DNA of 64,000 bases, taken from Hymenobacter mellowenesis (GTDB lineage Bacteria; Bacteroidota; Bacteroidia; Cytophagales; Hymenobacteraceae). Each line of letters starts with the position of its first letter. Positions within the stretch are counted from its first letter, which is position 1. The translations under genes and the position numbers were made by a program. The notes below the pieces were generated by a model. It did not search any database. It had not been told where the DNA came from and saw nothing but the letters and a program-made list of their open reading frames with translations. This document shows positions 41,150 through 49,003 of this stretch, piece after piece. The stretch lies in NCBI RefSeq assembly GCF_030581005.1, contig NZ_JAUQSX010000017.1, forward strand, positions 1 through 64,000, in the 5' to 3' direction.

Positions 41150-42106
41150 CTACTGATAATAGGTGTATCGGTAGACAAAAACCACCTGCAATTTTTCCTG
41201 CTTGGAAAACGGGGCGGTGGTGTAAATCAGCGTCTTGGTTTTCAGGCAGGAGGTCCCGTACTCGCTCACCTCGCGGCGCGACACCGCCAGCGCGCTGTTG
41301 GGCAGGAAAGCGTCGGAGTACGTAAGCTCTTCGATTTCCCGCTGCTGCGCATCGTATTTCCGCACAATTTTGTGGTCAACGGTGCCGCGTTTTGCTTCCT
41401 GGCTGAAATGGATTTCTTCCGCTAGCAAGCCATTGGGCGTGAAGCGGTTGATGAGCAGCGTGTCCTGGGTGCCTCTGATATCGGCTGTGGTCTTGAGTGT
41501 GCCCGTGGGGTAGTAGCTGGACGTGTGCTGCTGCGCCAGCTCGTTTTGGGCAGAGTAGCTCGCTTCCCGCACGGGCTGGTTGGCGGTGTTGTAGGTGTAG
41601 AGCGTGTAGCCCTGCAATTGCTTCTGCTTGTTGAATACCGTTGACTTAACGGGCTGCTGGCGCTGGTTGAGCTCCGTGGCGAGAAAAGCCTCCATCAGCA
41701 CCTGCCCCGAGGGACGGGCCATGCGCCGATACGTCGCAAACCCGTTGGCATCGGTCCTGACCGAATCGATGGTGCCATCGGTCTTGTCGGCCGATAAGTC
41801 CACCATTTTTATCACGTGCCCTTTGCTGTCGTACGTAAACGTGCGGGTCGAATACTGCGCCGAATCGGGGCCATCGTATTGTTGCCACTGCGTGTGTTGG
41901 CCGGCGCGGTCATAAAAATCGCTCCCAATCAGCCGCCGGGTGGGCCGCGCCACGCCCGGGTTGGCGTCCACATCGTACTGGAAAATGGCTTTCACGTGTT
42001 GCGCCGCCGCGCACTTTGCGCTGGGGTATTCCTCCTGCGCATAGCCGTGGGCCACGGGGCCAATAAGGAAAATCAAGCTCCAAGCAGAAGTTGCCTTTAA
42101 TGACAT
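41150..42106 (-). CDS. exported protein with YD/RHS-like or MORN-like strand repeats
   Basis: 318 aa. Signal peptide MSLKATSAWSLIFLIGPVAHGYAQ. The mature protein is a series of ~20-residue strand repeats with the pattern xYDxxGxxxxxxxY (FTYDSKGHVIKMVD; YTYNTANQPVREASY; RKYDAQQREIEELTY), similar to YD-type repeats of secreted Bacteroidota proteins. Probably a surface or periplasmic beta-solenoid; function unknown. 53 nt downstream of the small membrane protein gene on the same strand. Confidence 0.75.
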   Translation of the reverse strand: MSLKATSAWSLIFLIGPVAHGYAQEEYPSAKCAAAQHVKAIFQYDVDANPGVARPTRRLIGSDFYDRAGQHTQWQQYDGPDSAQYSTRTFTYDSKGHVIKMVDLSADKTDGTIDSVRTDANGFATYRRMARPSGQVLMEAFLATELNQRQQPVKSTVFNKQKQLQGYTLYTYNTANQPVREASYSAQNELAQQHTSSYYPTGTLKTTADIRGTQDTLLINRFTPNGLLAEEIHFSQEAKRGTVDHKIVRKYDAQQREIEELTYSDAFLPNSALAVSRREVSEYGTSCLKTKTLIYTTAPFSKQEKLQVVFVYRYTYYQ

Positions 42107-42159
42107 GAGGGGAATGAATGATAGAGGAAAAAATGTGTGGCGGGCTGCTTGGAGAAGGG

Positions 42160-42534
42160 CTATCCAATGATGCCCCCGGGCAGCAAGGCCGGCAAAAAAG
42201 AAACGGCCACCGCCACCACGTAAATGGCCACAATGAAATAGGTGAGCACCCCGACCACCCGGGGCAGTGGCCCCTGGGCCTGCTCAAGCGAATTGATAAG
42301 CACCACGCCCAGCGAGAAATTAATCAGCTCAAATAGAAACAAGCCGTCCATTACCGCACTACTCACCCGCACTGGATAGTCGACGCCGTATTCGACGCCC
42401 AGCAGCACATAGGCGGTATAGAGTCCGTGCCCCAGCAGCCACTGGCAGATGCGGCCTTTCAGCAGAAACACTGCGGCCATGATAACTAAGGCGCCAAAAA
42501 TGCGCGTCTGGGTACGGCTGAGGGCAGTGGTCAT
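42160..42534 (-). CDS. small integral membrane protein of unknown function
   Basis: 124 aa. Three to four membrane helices (IFGALVIMAAVFLLKG; GLYTAYVLLGVEYG; LFLFELINFSLGVVLINSL; YFIVAIYVVAVAVSFLPALL). The start at 42534 (MTTALSRTQTRIFG) is preferred over the upstream ATG, which adds a Cys-rich tail. No family recognised. Possibly cotranscribed with the exported repeat protein downstream. Confidence 0.65.
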   Translation of the reverse strand: MTTALSRTQTRIFGALVIMAAVFLLKGRICQWLLGHGLYTAYVLLGVEYGVDYPVRVSSAVMDGLFLFELINFSLGVVLINSLEQAQGPLPRVVGVLTYFIVAIYVVAVAVSFLPALLPGGIIG

Positions 42535-42675
42535 AAAAAGTAGCGCGGCACAGGCCTTTCCCAGAAAGCTGTGAGAGCGGCTGGCTCCGAAAAAGCATGC
42601 ATCGCATCGTCGGATTAGAAGACTCATCGCGCCCAAAGCCAGTCAAATCAGCACCGGTGCGCCGGGAAACAATGG

Positions 42676-44556
42676 CTACTTGAGCAGCTCCAGCACCACG
42701 GCCGTTTTGGCCGGCAACTGTAGGGTGGCCAGGCTGTTCAGGCTCTCGCCCGTCAGCACGTTGCGGGCTTTGTTGAAGCCCGCCATGCGCTCCGAAAAGC
42801 GGGCGGTGGGCAGGCTGGCGGCTTTGTCGGTGGTGTTGGAGGCCACCAGCACGGTGCCGGTGGCATCGTAGCGGAAGTACACGTAGAGGCCGTTTTCGGG
42901 CAGGTACTGCATCAGCTTGCCGGTGTGCAGCACCTTGTGGTCGCGGCGGTAGGTAGCCAGCTTCTTCACGAAGTCGAAGGCCTCGTTTTCGCGGGCCGAG
43001 CGGCCGGCGGCGGCAAACTTGTTTTCCTTGTCGCCGGCCCAGCCGCCGGGAAAATCCTTGCGCACCTCGGCATCGGTGGGGTCCTTGAAGTTCTTCATCA
43101 GAATTTCGGTGCCGTAGTACATGCTCGGAATGCCGCGGGTGGTGAGCAGCCAGGTCAGGCCCATCTTGTACTTGTCGAGGTCGTCGCCGACTTCGGACAG
43201 GAAGCGGTTGTGGTCGTGGTTGTCGAGGAAGGTGACGAGCTTGGTTGGGTCCTGGTACACCACGTCCTGGGCCAGCGACTGATAGACGTGCTGGGCACCG
43301 CCATTCCAGCCAGCCACGGCGGGCGTGCCCACGTCCTTCAAACCCGCCAACATGGCGCCTTCGAGCACGAAATCGAGCGCGCCGGGCTGGTTCGATTTGA
43401 AGGGAAAATCAATCTTGCTGCGCGTGTAATAAGCCTGGTCGATGCTGTTGGTCACTGCCGACTCGCCGAAGAGGTGAATGCGCGGGTACTCGGCCAGCAG
43501 CGCCGCGTTGCAGCGGTTCATAAACGGCTGGTCGTTATACAGGTAGGTGTCGACGCGCCAGGCATCCACGCCAAAGTTCTCCACGCACCAGATGGCGTTT
43601 TCAATCAGGTAGTTGGCTACGTACGAGTTTTGCTGGTTGAGGTCGGGGAGGAAGGGCACGAACCAGCCGTCGAGCGTGATTTTGCGGTCTATCTGGGCCG
43701 CGTGCGGGTCGGTGATGGGGTTGTAGCGGTAGGTGGTGTTGGTGTAGCTGGGCCACTGGTGCAGCCAGCTTTTCATGGGCAGGTCCTGCACGAACCAGTG
43801 GGTGTTGCCCACGTGGTTGTACACGGCGTCCTGCACTACTTTCAGGCCGGCGGCGTGGGCCTGCTGCACGTAGCTTTTATAGGCCGCGTTGCCGCCGAAA
43901 CGCTTGTCCACGTTGTACTGGTCGGTGAAGCCGTAGCCGTGGTAGGAAGCGCGCATGGTGCCGCCCTCGTTGGTGAGCGGCTGGTTGTTTTCGAGCACCG
44001 GCGTAAACCACACGGCCGTTACGCCCAGGTCTTTGAGGTAGGGGATGCGCTGGGCCGCGCCGGCCAGGTCGCCGCCGTGGCGGAAGAAAGGGTTGGCGCG
44101 GTCCATGTTCGGGTCGCGCATATCGGCGAACTTGTCGTTGGCCGGGTCGCCGTTGGCAAACCGGTCGGGCATGGCCAGGTAGATGAAGTCAGCGGCGGTC
44201 ACGCCCTGGCCTTTGGGGGAGTTGTCGCGGGCCTTTATCTCCCAGCTTTGTGTCACCGTCTGGGTGCCCTTTTTGCCCACTAGCGGCACCCGGCCGGGCT
44301 TGGCGGTGGGGGCAATGGTGAGGTCGAGAAAGGCGTAGTTAGGATTCTCCACGGTGCTGGTTTTCACCAGCTTCACGCCCGGGTAATTCACGGTGTAAGC
44401 CAGGGTGCCCGCACCCGGGCCGTGCACGATGAGCTGCACGTTGGGGTTTTTCATGCCTACCCACCAGTTGGTGGGGTTCACGCGGTCGATGCTGGCGGTT
44501 TGGGCATTGGCCAGCAGCGGCAGCAACAGGAGCGGCAGCAGGTAGCGTTTTTTCAT
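42676..44556 (-). CDS. exported GH13 enzyme, neopullulanase/cyclomaltodextrinase type (SusA-like)
   Basis: 626 aa. Signal peptide (MKKRYLLPLLLLPLLANAQ); N-terminal Ig-like domain (VNPTNWWVGMKNPNVQLIVHG ...), as in SusA-type enzymes; GH13 barrel with DAVYNHVG (region I), AWRVDTYLYND (nucleophile D), HLFGESAV (acid E) and FLDNHDHNRF (D); short C-terminal beta domain. The FIYLAMPDRFANGDP opening is typical of the group that cuts maltodextrins, cyclodextrins and pullulan in the periplasm. No SusC/SusD pair is next to it. The start at 44556 is set by the signal peptide; 52 nt further lies palindrome A5. Confidence 0.91.
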   Translation of the reverse strand: MKKRYLLPLLLLPLLANAQTASIDRVNPTNWWVGMKNPNVQLIVHGPGAGTLAYTVNYPGVKLVKTSTVENPNYAFLDLTIAPTAKPGRVPLVGKKGTQTVTQSWEIKARDNSPKGQGVTAADFIYLAMPDRFANGDPANDKFADMRDPNMDRANPFFRHGGDLAGAAQRIPYLKDLGVTAVWFTPVLENNQPLTNEGGTMRASYHGYGFTDQYNVDKRFGGNAAYKSYVQQAHAAGLKVVQDAVYNHVGNTHWFVQDLPMKSWLHQWPSYTNTTYRYNPITDPHAAQIDRKITLDGWFVPFLPDLNQQNSYVANYLIENAIWCVENFGVDAWRVDTYLYNDQPFMNRCNAALLAEYPRIHLFGESAVTNSIDQAYYTRSKIDFPFKSNQPGALDFVLEGAMLAGLKDVGTPAVAGWNGGAQHVYQSLAQDVVYQDPTKLVTFLDNHDHNRFLSEVGDDLDKYKMGLTWLLTTRGIPSMYYGTEILMKNFKDPTDAEVRKDFPGGWAGDKENKFAAAGRSARENEAFDFVKKLATYRRDHKVLHTGKLMQYLPENGLYVYFRYDATGTVLVASNTTDKAASLPTARFSERMAGFNKARNVLTGESLNSLATLQLPAKTAVVLELLK

Positions 44557-44608
44557 GGGAGAGAAGGTTGGGTGGGAAACCAACGGGAAAGATTGGGTTG
44601 AAAAACAG

Positions 44609-44713
44609 GACGTCGTGTCGAGCACAGCCGAGACATCTCGCGTGCAATAGTAAATCCTGACGATTGGATTACCGTTGCACGCGAGATGTCTCGGCTGCGC
44701 TCGACACGACGTC
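44609..44713. repeat. class A palindromic element, divergent copy A5
   Basis: 39-bp arms (44609-44647, 44675-44713), one mismatch, 27-nt loop. Arm reads GACGTCGTGTCGAGCACAGC, then CGAGACATCTCGCGTGC: it differs from A1 at many places, yet the differences are matched on the other arm, so the pairing is kept. 30 nt after the DUF1905 gene stop. Confidence 0.9.
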
Positions 44714-44743
44714 TCAATATAATGGACAAGTAAATACTTCCCG

Positions 44744-45217
44744 CTACGGGCGCTTGCGGCCCTGCCCCAGCAGCTCCAGCGTATCGGCCAAGCGCTTGGC
44801 GCGGGTTTCGGGGCGCTTGGCACCTTCCAGCCAGCGCACAAACTCGCGCTGGTGGGTGTAGGCCAGCTTGTCGAAATAGGCGGCGGCTTTGGGGTTGGCG
44901 GCGAGCTGCTCGGCCAGGTCGGCGGGGGCTTCCATTTTGCGCACGGCCGTGTCGTGGCGCATGGTCACGCGCACGGTGTCGCCGATGGTTTTGTCGATGG
45001 CCTTACGGATTTGCTTGAGCAGCAGCAGGGCGTGGTGGTGGCCGTCGCCGAGGGGCACGGCGCTCCCCTGGTAGGGGTAGCCGTCGAAGGTGACGTGCAC
45101 GGGCAGTTGGCCGCGCTTGCCATACACCTCGGCCACCGAAAACGGGATGACGACGAACACGCCGCCCGTGTCGCCATCGGCTTCTAAAGTGGCTTCAAAT
45201 TCGTGTTCGGGCTGCAT
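44744..45217 (-). CDS. DUF1905/YdeI (OmpD-associated)-like protein
   Basis: 157 aa, cytosolic. N-terminal DUF1905 beta barrel (FEATLEADGDTGGVFVVIPFSVAEVYGKRGQLPVHVTFDGYPY) joined to a C-terminal YdeI/OmpD-associated helical part (LAEQLAANPKAAAYFDKLAYTHQREFVRWLEGAKRPETRAKRL). This combination is common in Bacteroidota; a role in protection from envelope stress or bacteriocins has been suggested, but the biochemical activity is unknown. Confidence 0.88.
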   Translation of the reverse strand: MQPEHEFEATLEADGDTGGVFVVIPFSVAEVYGKRGQLPVHVTFDGYPYQGSAVPLGDGHHHALLLLKQIRKAIDKTIGDTVRVTMRHDTAVRKMEAPADLAEQLAANPKAAAYFDKLAYTHQREFVRWLEGAKRPETRAKRLADTLELLGQGRKRP

Positions 45218-45267
45218 ACGGGGTGGGGGCTTAGGAGGGCAAAATGGGTTGGGTTGGTGCAAAGAAA

Positions 45268-45295
45268 AGCGGGCCGTCGCATTCGACGGCCCGCT
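45268..45295 (-). terminator. rho-independent terminator
   Basis: Perfect 12-bp GC-rich stem (AGCGGGCCGTCG and complement) with a 4-nt loop; on the minus strand it is followed by TTTTCTTT. Lies 37 nt after the stop of the delta-60 repeat gene. Confidence 0.8.
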
Positions 45296-45332
45296 GCGTT
45301 AGCCCAACCCCCTAAAGCCGGGCCTTGCCTCG

Positions 45333-47963
45333 CTACTCCAGCACCACGCGGCGCCCCACGGCCCCGCCCACGTCGTAGCGCACGCGCAGCAGGTACACGC
45401 CCGGCGCCAGGCCGGCCGTGGGCAAGCTCAGCTCCGGCGCGGCCACGGCCTGGCTGAGCACCACGCGGCCCAGGGCGTCGAGCAGCTCGACCTGCCGGGG
45501 GCGGCTGGCCGCGTCCAGGGCCAGGTGCAGCACCTCGTGGGCCGGCACGGGCCAGGCGGCGGTGGCGGGTGCCACGCGGCCCGGGTTCACCGCCAGCATG
45601 TTGGCGTCGAGCAGGCGCACCAGCCCGTTGAAGGGCAGGCTGCCCACTTGGGGGAAACCTCCCGCTGCGAGGATAGCGCCGTTGGGTTGGATGAGGAGAC
45701 GGCGGACGTAGCCGGTGCGGACGTCCGCGCCCACGGGCCCGGCGGCTGGGTTGTAGCTGTTATCGGGCGCGCCGGTGGGCAGCAGGCGCAGAGTGCCTTC
45801 GGGGTTGGGATTTGCGCTGGCGGTGGAAGACAATTCCCCACCCAGCAATACGCGCCCGTTGGGCTGAATAGCAATGGTGTTAGCCAAAGGCACCAAGCCG
45901 GGCAGCGTCACCTGAAAGCTGGGGTCGGGCTGGCCATCGGCCAGCAGACGGGCCATGTAGTGGTTGCCGGGTGCTCCCAGGTTATCAAAGGTGCCGGTGA
46001 CGTACAGACGCCCCGTGCCATCCTGGGCGACGGCCAGGCCGGCATCGCCTGTGACCGAGCTGCGCGTGGTGAAGCTGGGGTCGAGTGCCCCCGTGGGCAG
46101 TAGCCGCCATACCGGGATGCTGGCGTTGCTGCCCGATGGCAGCGAGCCCACCACCACCAGCTTGCCGCCCGGCTGCAGCAGCAGGCCCTGCACAAAGTTC
46201 GGGGCAGGTGTGGCCGTCTGAAAACTGCCATCTGCCTGCCCATCGGCCGCCAGAAACTGGGCCATGACCCGGTAAGCCGACGAGCCGGCTTGCTGAATGC
46301 GAAAGGTGCCGGCAGCAATAATTTCTCCGGTTGTGCGCAGCGCTAGATATTGCACCGAGGAACTAGCCGCGAGCGTGCGGGCCGGGATGGGTGGGCTGAA
46401 GTTGGCATCGCGCGCGCCGGTGCTCAGCACCCGGCCCAACGCCGGCTGGCTGGCGGAATTCAGATAGTCGAAGTCGCCGCCGAGCAGCACCTTGCCATCG
46501 GTTTGCAAAGCCAGCGCATACACGGCATCATCGGCAGCGGCCCCGAACGATGCATCAACTAAGCCATTGGCCTCCAGCCGCGCCACGTTGCGCACGGCTG
46601 CGCCGTTGATTTCGGAGAAGCTGCCGCCCACCAGCAGCTTGCCATCGGGCTGCAACGCCAAATCGAACACCGACCCTAGGTCCTGCACCAGCGGGGCAAA
46701 GGAGGCATCGCGGCTGCCATTGGCTTGCAGCAAAGCCATACCAACGGGCAGGCTGGTGGCGAGCGGCGCATAGCGCAGCAGCGAATAGCCGGCCCGGCCG
46801 GCCGTAATCAGCACCTGGCCGCCGGCCAGCAGCTGCACAGAGCCCGGGTAGCCGATTTGTTGGTTGGTCCGGCCGGTGGCGGCCCCCGCATTATCGAACC
46901 CGGAGTCGAGGGCACCCGTCGGCAAAAACCGCAGTACGTGCCCGTAAACCGTGGTGCCGGAAAAGGCGCTGGTGGTGGCTACCAATATCTTCCCGTCGGG
47001 CTGAGCGACGGGCGGAACCCGCGACGAAGCTGCGAATCCGAGCAACGGCCCGCTGTAATGGAAGCTGGTATCGGCCGACCCATCGGGCAGCAGGCGCCGC
47101 AGGGGCGGGGAAGCCGAGGTGCCCCCGCCACAGGTGAGCACGGCCTTGCCATCGGGCTGCACGGCCAGGGTGTAGGCCGTCACATCGGCGGGCAGTTGGC
47201 CCTGGAAAGTAGCGTCGAGGGCACCGGTGGGCAGAAGCCGCACCACGCCCTGGTGCGGCTGCCCGCCGACCAGCGCAAAAGGTCCCGTCAGCAAAATCCT
47301 GCCATCGGCCTGCAGGGCGCCGAAGGTCGGGTAGCTGGACGTGCTGGCCGCATTCAGAAACGCGGGCGGCTGAAAGCTGGCATCGCGGCTGCCATCGGCG
47401 TTGAGGCGCACCAGTACCGGCCCGCTTTGCCCGGCGCCCGGCCGCAGAAAGCCCAGAAGCAGGATTTTGCCATCGGGCTGGGGGAGGGCCTGCATCAGGG
47501 TGGCGGCCGGGTTTAGCTGGGCATCGAAGGCGGCATCGGGGGTGCCGTCGGCGTTGAGCTGGAGCAGGGCCTGCCGGGTGACGCCACCCACGGTGATGGA
47601 TGCGGACGACGACGAGGAGCCATAATAAATATCATCGAGTAGTAATATTTTGCCGTTGGACAACAACACGAACCGGTCAACCGGCCCTTGCAAACCCATC
47701 ACATTGTTCTGGAAAAGCGAATCCGGCTGGATGCCGCCGGGCAGCAGCCGCGCCAACGCGCTGGTGCTGCGATGGGCTATGCGCTTGAACGGGCCGAGCA
47801 TCAGGGTACTGCCATCGGCCAAGCGCTCCGCCTGCACCACCGTGCCGGGCTGGAAAATTTCGCCGGAATGAAAGGTGGGGTCAATGGTGGGGCCCTGTGC
47901 CAAAACAGCATGCCCACTTAGCAGGCAAGTGGCCAGCAGGAGTGTTACGGAGTAAGTTTTCAT
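45333..47963 (-). CDS. delta-60 repeat protein with T9SS C-terminal sorting domain
   Basis: 876-aa exported protein. The start at 47963 gives a signal peptide (MKTYSVTLLLATCLLSGHAVLAQ); the frame stays open further upstream only through a neighbouring pseudogene. The body is about a dozen repeats of ~50-60 residues with cores such as LAVQPDGKAVLTCGG and RLLPTGALDATF, the delta-60 repeat type, predicted to form a beta-propeller-like or solenoid surface protein. The final ~75 residues (VAWPVPAHEVLHLALD ... LAPGVYLLRVRYDVGG) are a T9SS sorting domain. Function unknown; likely an outer-surface or secreted structural or binding protein. Confidence 0.85.
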   Translation of the reverse strand: MKTYSVTLLLATCLLSGHAVLAQGPTIDPTFHSGEIFQPGTVVQAERLADGSTLMLGPFKRIAHRSTSALARLLPGGIQPDSLFQNNVMGLQGPVDRFVLLSNGKILLLDDIYYGSSSSSASITVGGVTRQALLQLNADGTPDAAFDAQLNPAATLMQALPQPDGKILLLGFLRPGAGQSGPVLVRLNADGSRDASFQPPAFLNAASTSSYPTFGALQADGRILLTGPFALVGGQPHQGVVRLLPTGALDATFQGQLPADVTAYTLAVQPDGKAVLTCGGGTSASPPLRRLLPDGSADTSFHYSGPLLGFAASSRVPPVAQPDGKILVATTSAFSGTTVYGHVLRFLPTGALDSGFDNAGAATGRTNQQIGYPGSVQLLAGGQVLITAGRAGYSLLRYAPLATSLPVGMALLQANGSRDASFAPLVQDLGSVFDLALQPDGKLLVGGSFSEINGAAVRNVARLEANGLVDASFGAAADDAVYALALQTDGKVLLGGDFDYLNSASQPALGRVLSTGARDANFSPPIPARTLAASSSVQYLALRTTGEIIAAGTFRIQQAGSSAYRVMAQFLAADGQADGSFQTATPAPNFVQGLLLQPGGKLVVVGSLPSGSNASIPVWRLLPTGALDPSFTTRSSVTGDAGLAVAQDGTGRLYVTGTFDNLGAPGNHYMARLLADGQPDPSFQVTLPGLVPLANTIAIQPNGRVLLGGELSSTASANPNPEGTLRLLPTGAPDNSYNPAAGPVGADVRTGYVRRLLIQPNGAILAAGGFPQVGSLPFNGLVRLLDANMLAVNPGRVAPATAAWPVPAHEVLHLALDAASRPRQVELLDALGRVVLSQAVAAPELSLPTAGLAPGVYLLRVRYDVGGAVGRRVVLE

Positions 47964-47977
47964 GTAGGGAGTCGCTA

Positions 47978-48660
47978 TTAATGCTGGATTTGAATCAGGT
48001 AGCGTTGGGGCTGTCCGTCGAGGTTTTGCCCCGTTACTGCGTAAAAACCATTCGGCAAGGATTGAATATCCATCAGGGTTTCCAGCCCATTGGTTGCCGC
48101 CGCGTGGCGGGCCACGGGCTGGCCCTGGCTGTTGTAGATGGTAATGCTGCCCTGCAGATTGGGTAAAAAAAACCACTTTATCCGCCGGATTAGGAAAAGG
48201 ACGCTGCGGAGCTGTGCCGCAGTTGTAGTTGTTGTCCAGGTAAGTGGTGCCGGAGTTGGCTGTCCGGGCGCGATACAACGTGCTGCCGCTGCCGCCACAG
48301 CCCGTGTCCTGAAACGTAGCCGTTATATCGGTCTGGGCTCCGCCAACCGGCACCGTCAAAAACTCCGCAACGGAAGTGCCCTGGCCGGATACGAGGGTGC
48401 CCGCGCTAATGCTCCACGAAATGGCAGTCAGGCTACCGTTTACATTATCGGGAGACAGGCGTAGCGTAATGCGCCGGTTGATGCAAACCCAGCCGCGACT
48501 GTCCCGCTGTTGGTTCCAGCATGTTGCGCAGGCTTTCCGCCGAACCGCAAGGGTTTTGGGTGTGGGACGGTGCTACTGGAGCATCCGGCGACTGCGCTCC
48601 GGCCGCCAAGCCGCACAGCCCGCAAAAAAGTAATAAAATAGACGAGAAGAAGTGTTTCAT
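47978..48660 (-). pseudogene. broken T9SS-exported PKD-like protein gene (two frameshifts)
   Basis: From the ATG at 48660: signal peptide MKHFFSSILLLFCGLCGLAAG, then SPDAPVAPSHTQNPCGSAES. The frame is lost near 48490-48510; removing one G of a GGG run restores RGWVCINRRITLRLSPDN and a PKD-like strand set (LTAISWSISAGTLVSGQGTS). A second break is at a run of eight A on the plus strand (48165-48172): with seven, PFPNPADKVVF joins LPNLQGSITIYNSQGQPV and a complete T9SS sorting domain that ends at 47978. The gene is small for this class, so an internal deletion may also have occurred. Sequencing error in homopolymers is the main alternative. Confidence 0.7.
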
Positions 48661-49003
48661 TCGTGTGGATGAATGAATTAGTCCAGACGAAACATAACAA
48701 AACAAAACAACCTAGCAATAACAAGGATATTTTCGCGCGCAGCCCGGAGTAAACAATATGCAGGCACTTGGAGGCTATCTGAATAGGTAGCGCGTCATTT
48801 CGACATTCCACGCACCAGGTGGAGATAGGAATTTTGGTGACAGGCCAAAAGGCGCTAGCTGGTGCGGAGAAAAACCGTCTCATTCGACTTCCCGCTACAC
48901 CAGCCTACCCTGCCTGACATTTTGCCGCTACTCCGGCACCTCGCGCCGTATCAGGGCTCCGCCTGCGCACGGCCCAGAGCATCGAGCAGCTCTACCTGCC
49001 GGC
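48661..49003. other. 343-bp region with a relic of a T9SS sorting domain
   Basis: 48661-48900 is AT-richer than its surroundings and has TATGTTTC on the minus strand, a possible -7 element for the broken gene. 48945-49000, read on the minus strand, encodes RQVELLDALGRAQAEP and stop, then RREVPE and stop in another frame; the first part equals RQVELLDALGR in the sorting domain of the delta-60 protein, and the second matches its end (GRRVVLE) with an internal deletion. It is therefore a decayed end of another T9SS-protein gene. Confidence 0.5.

Noticed and set aside
42925..44283. 452-codon open frame on the plus strand opposite the SusA-like gene
   Set aside because: Shadow of a GC-rich GH13 gene; repetitive Val/His/Gly sequence without domains.
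47964..48359. 132-codon N-terminal extension of the delta-60 protein
   Set aside because: The extension is the middle of the broken T9SS gene read through after a frameshift; a signal peptide begins at 47963.
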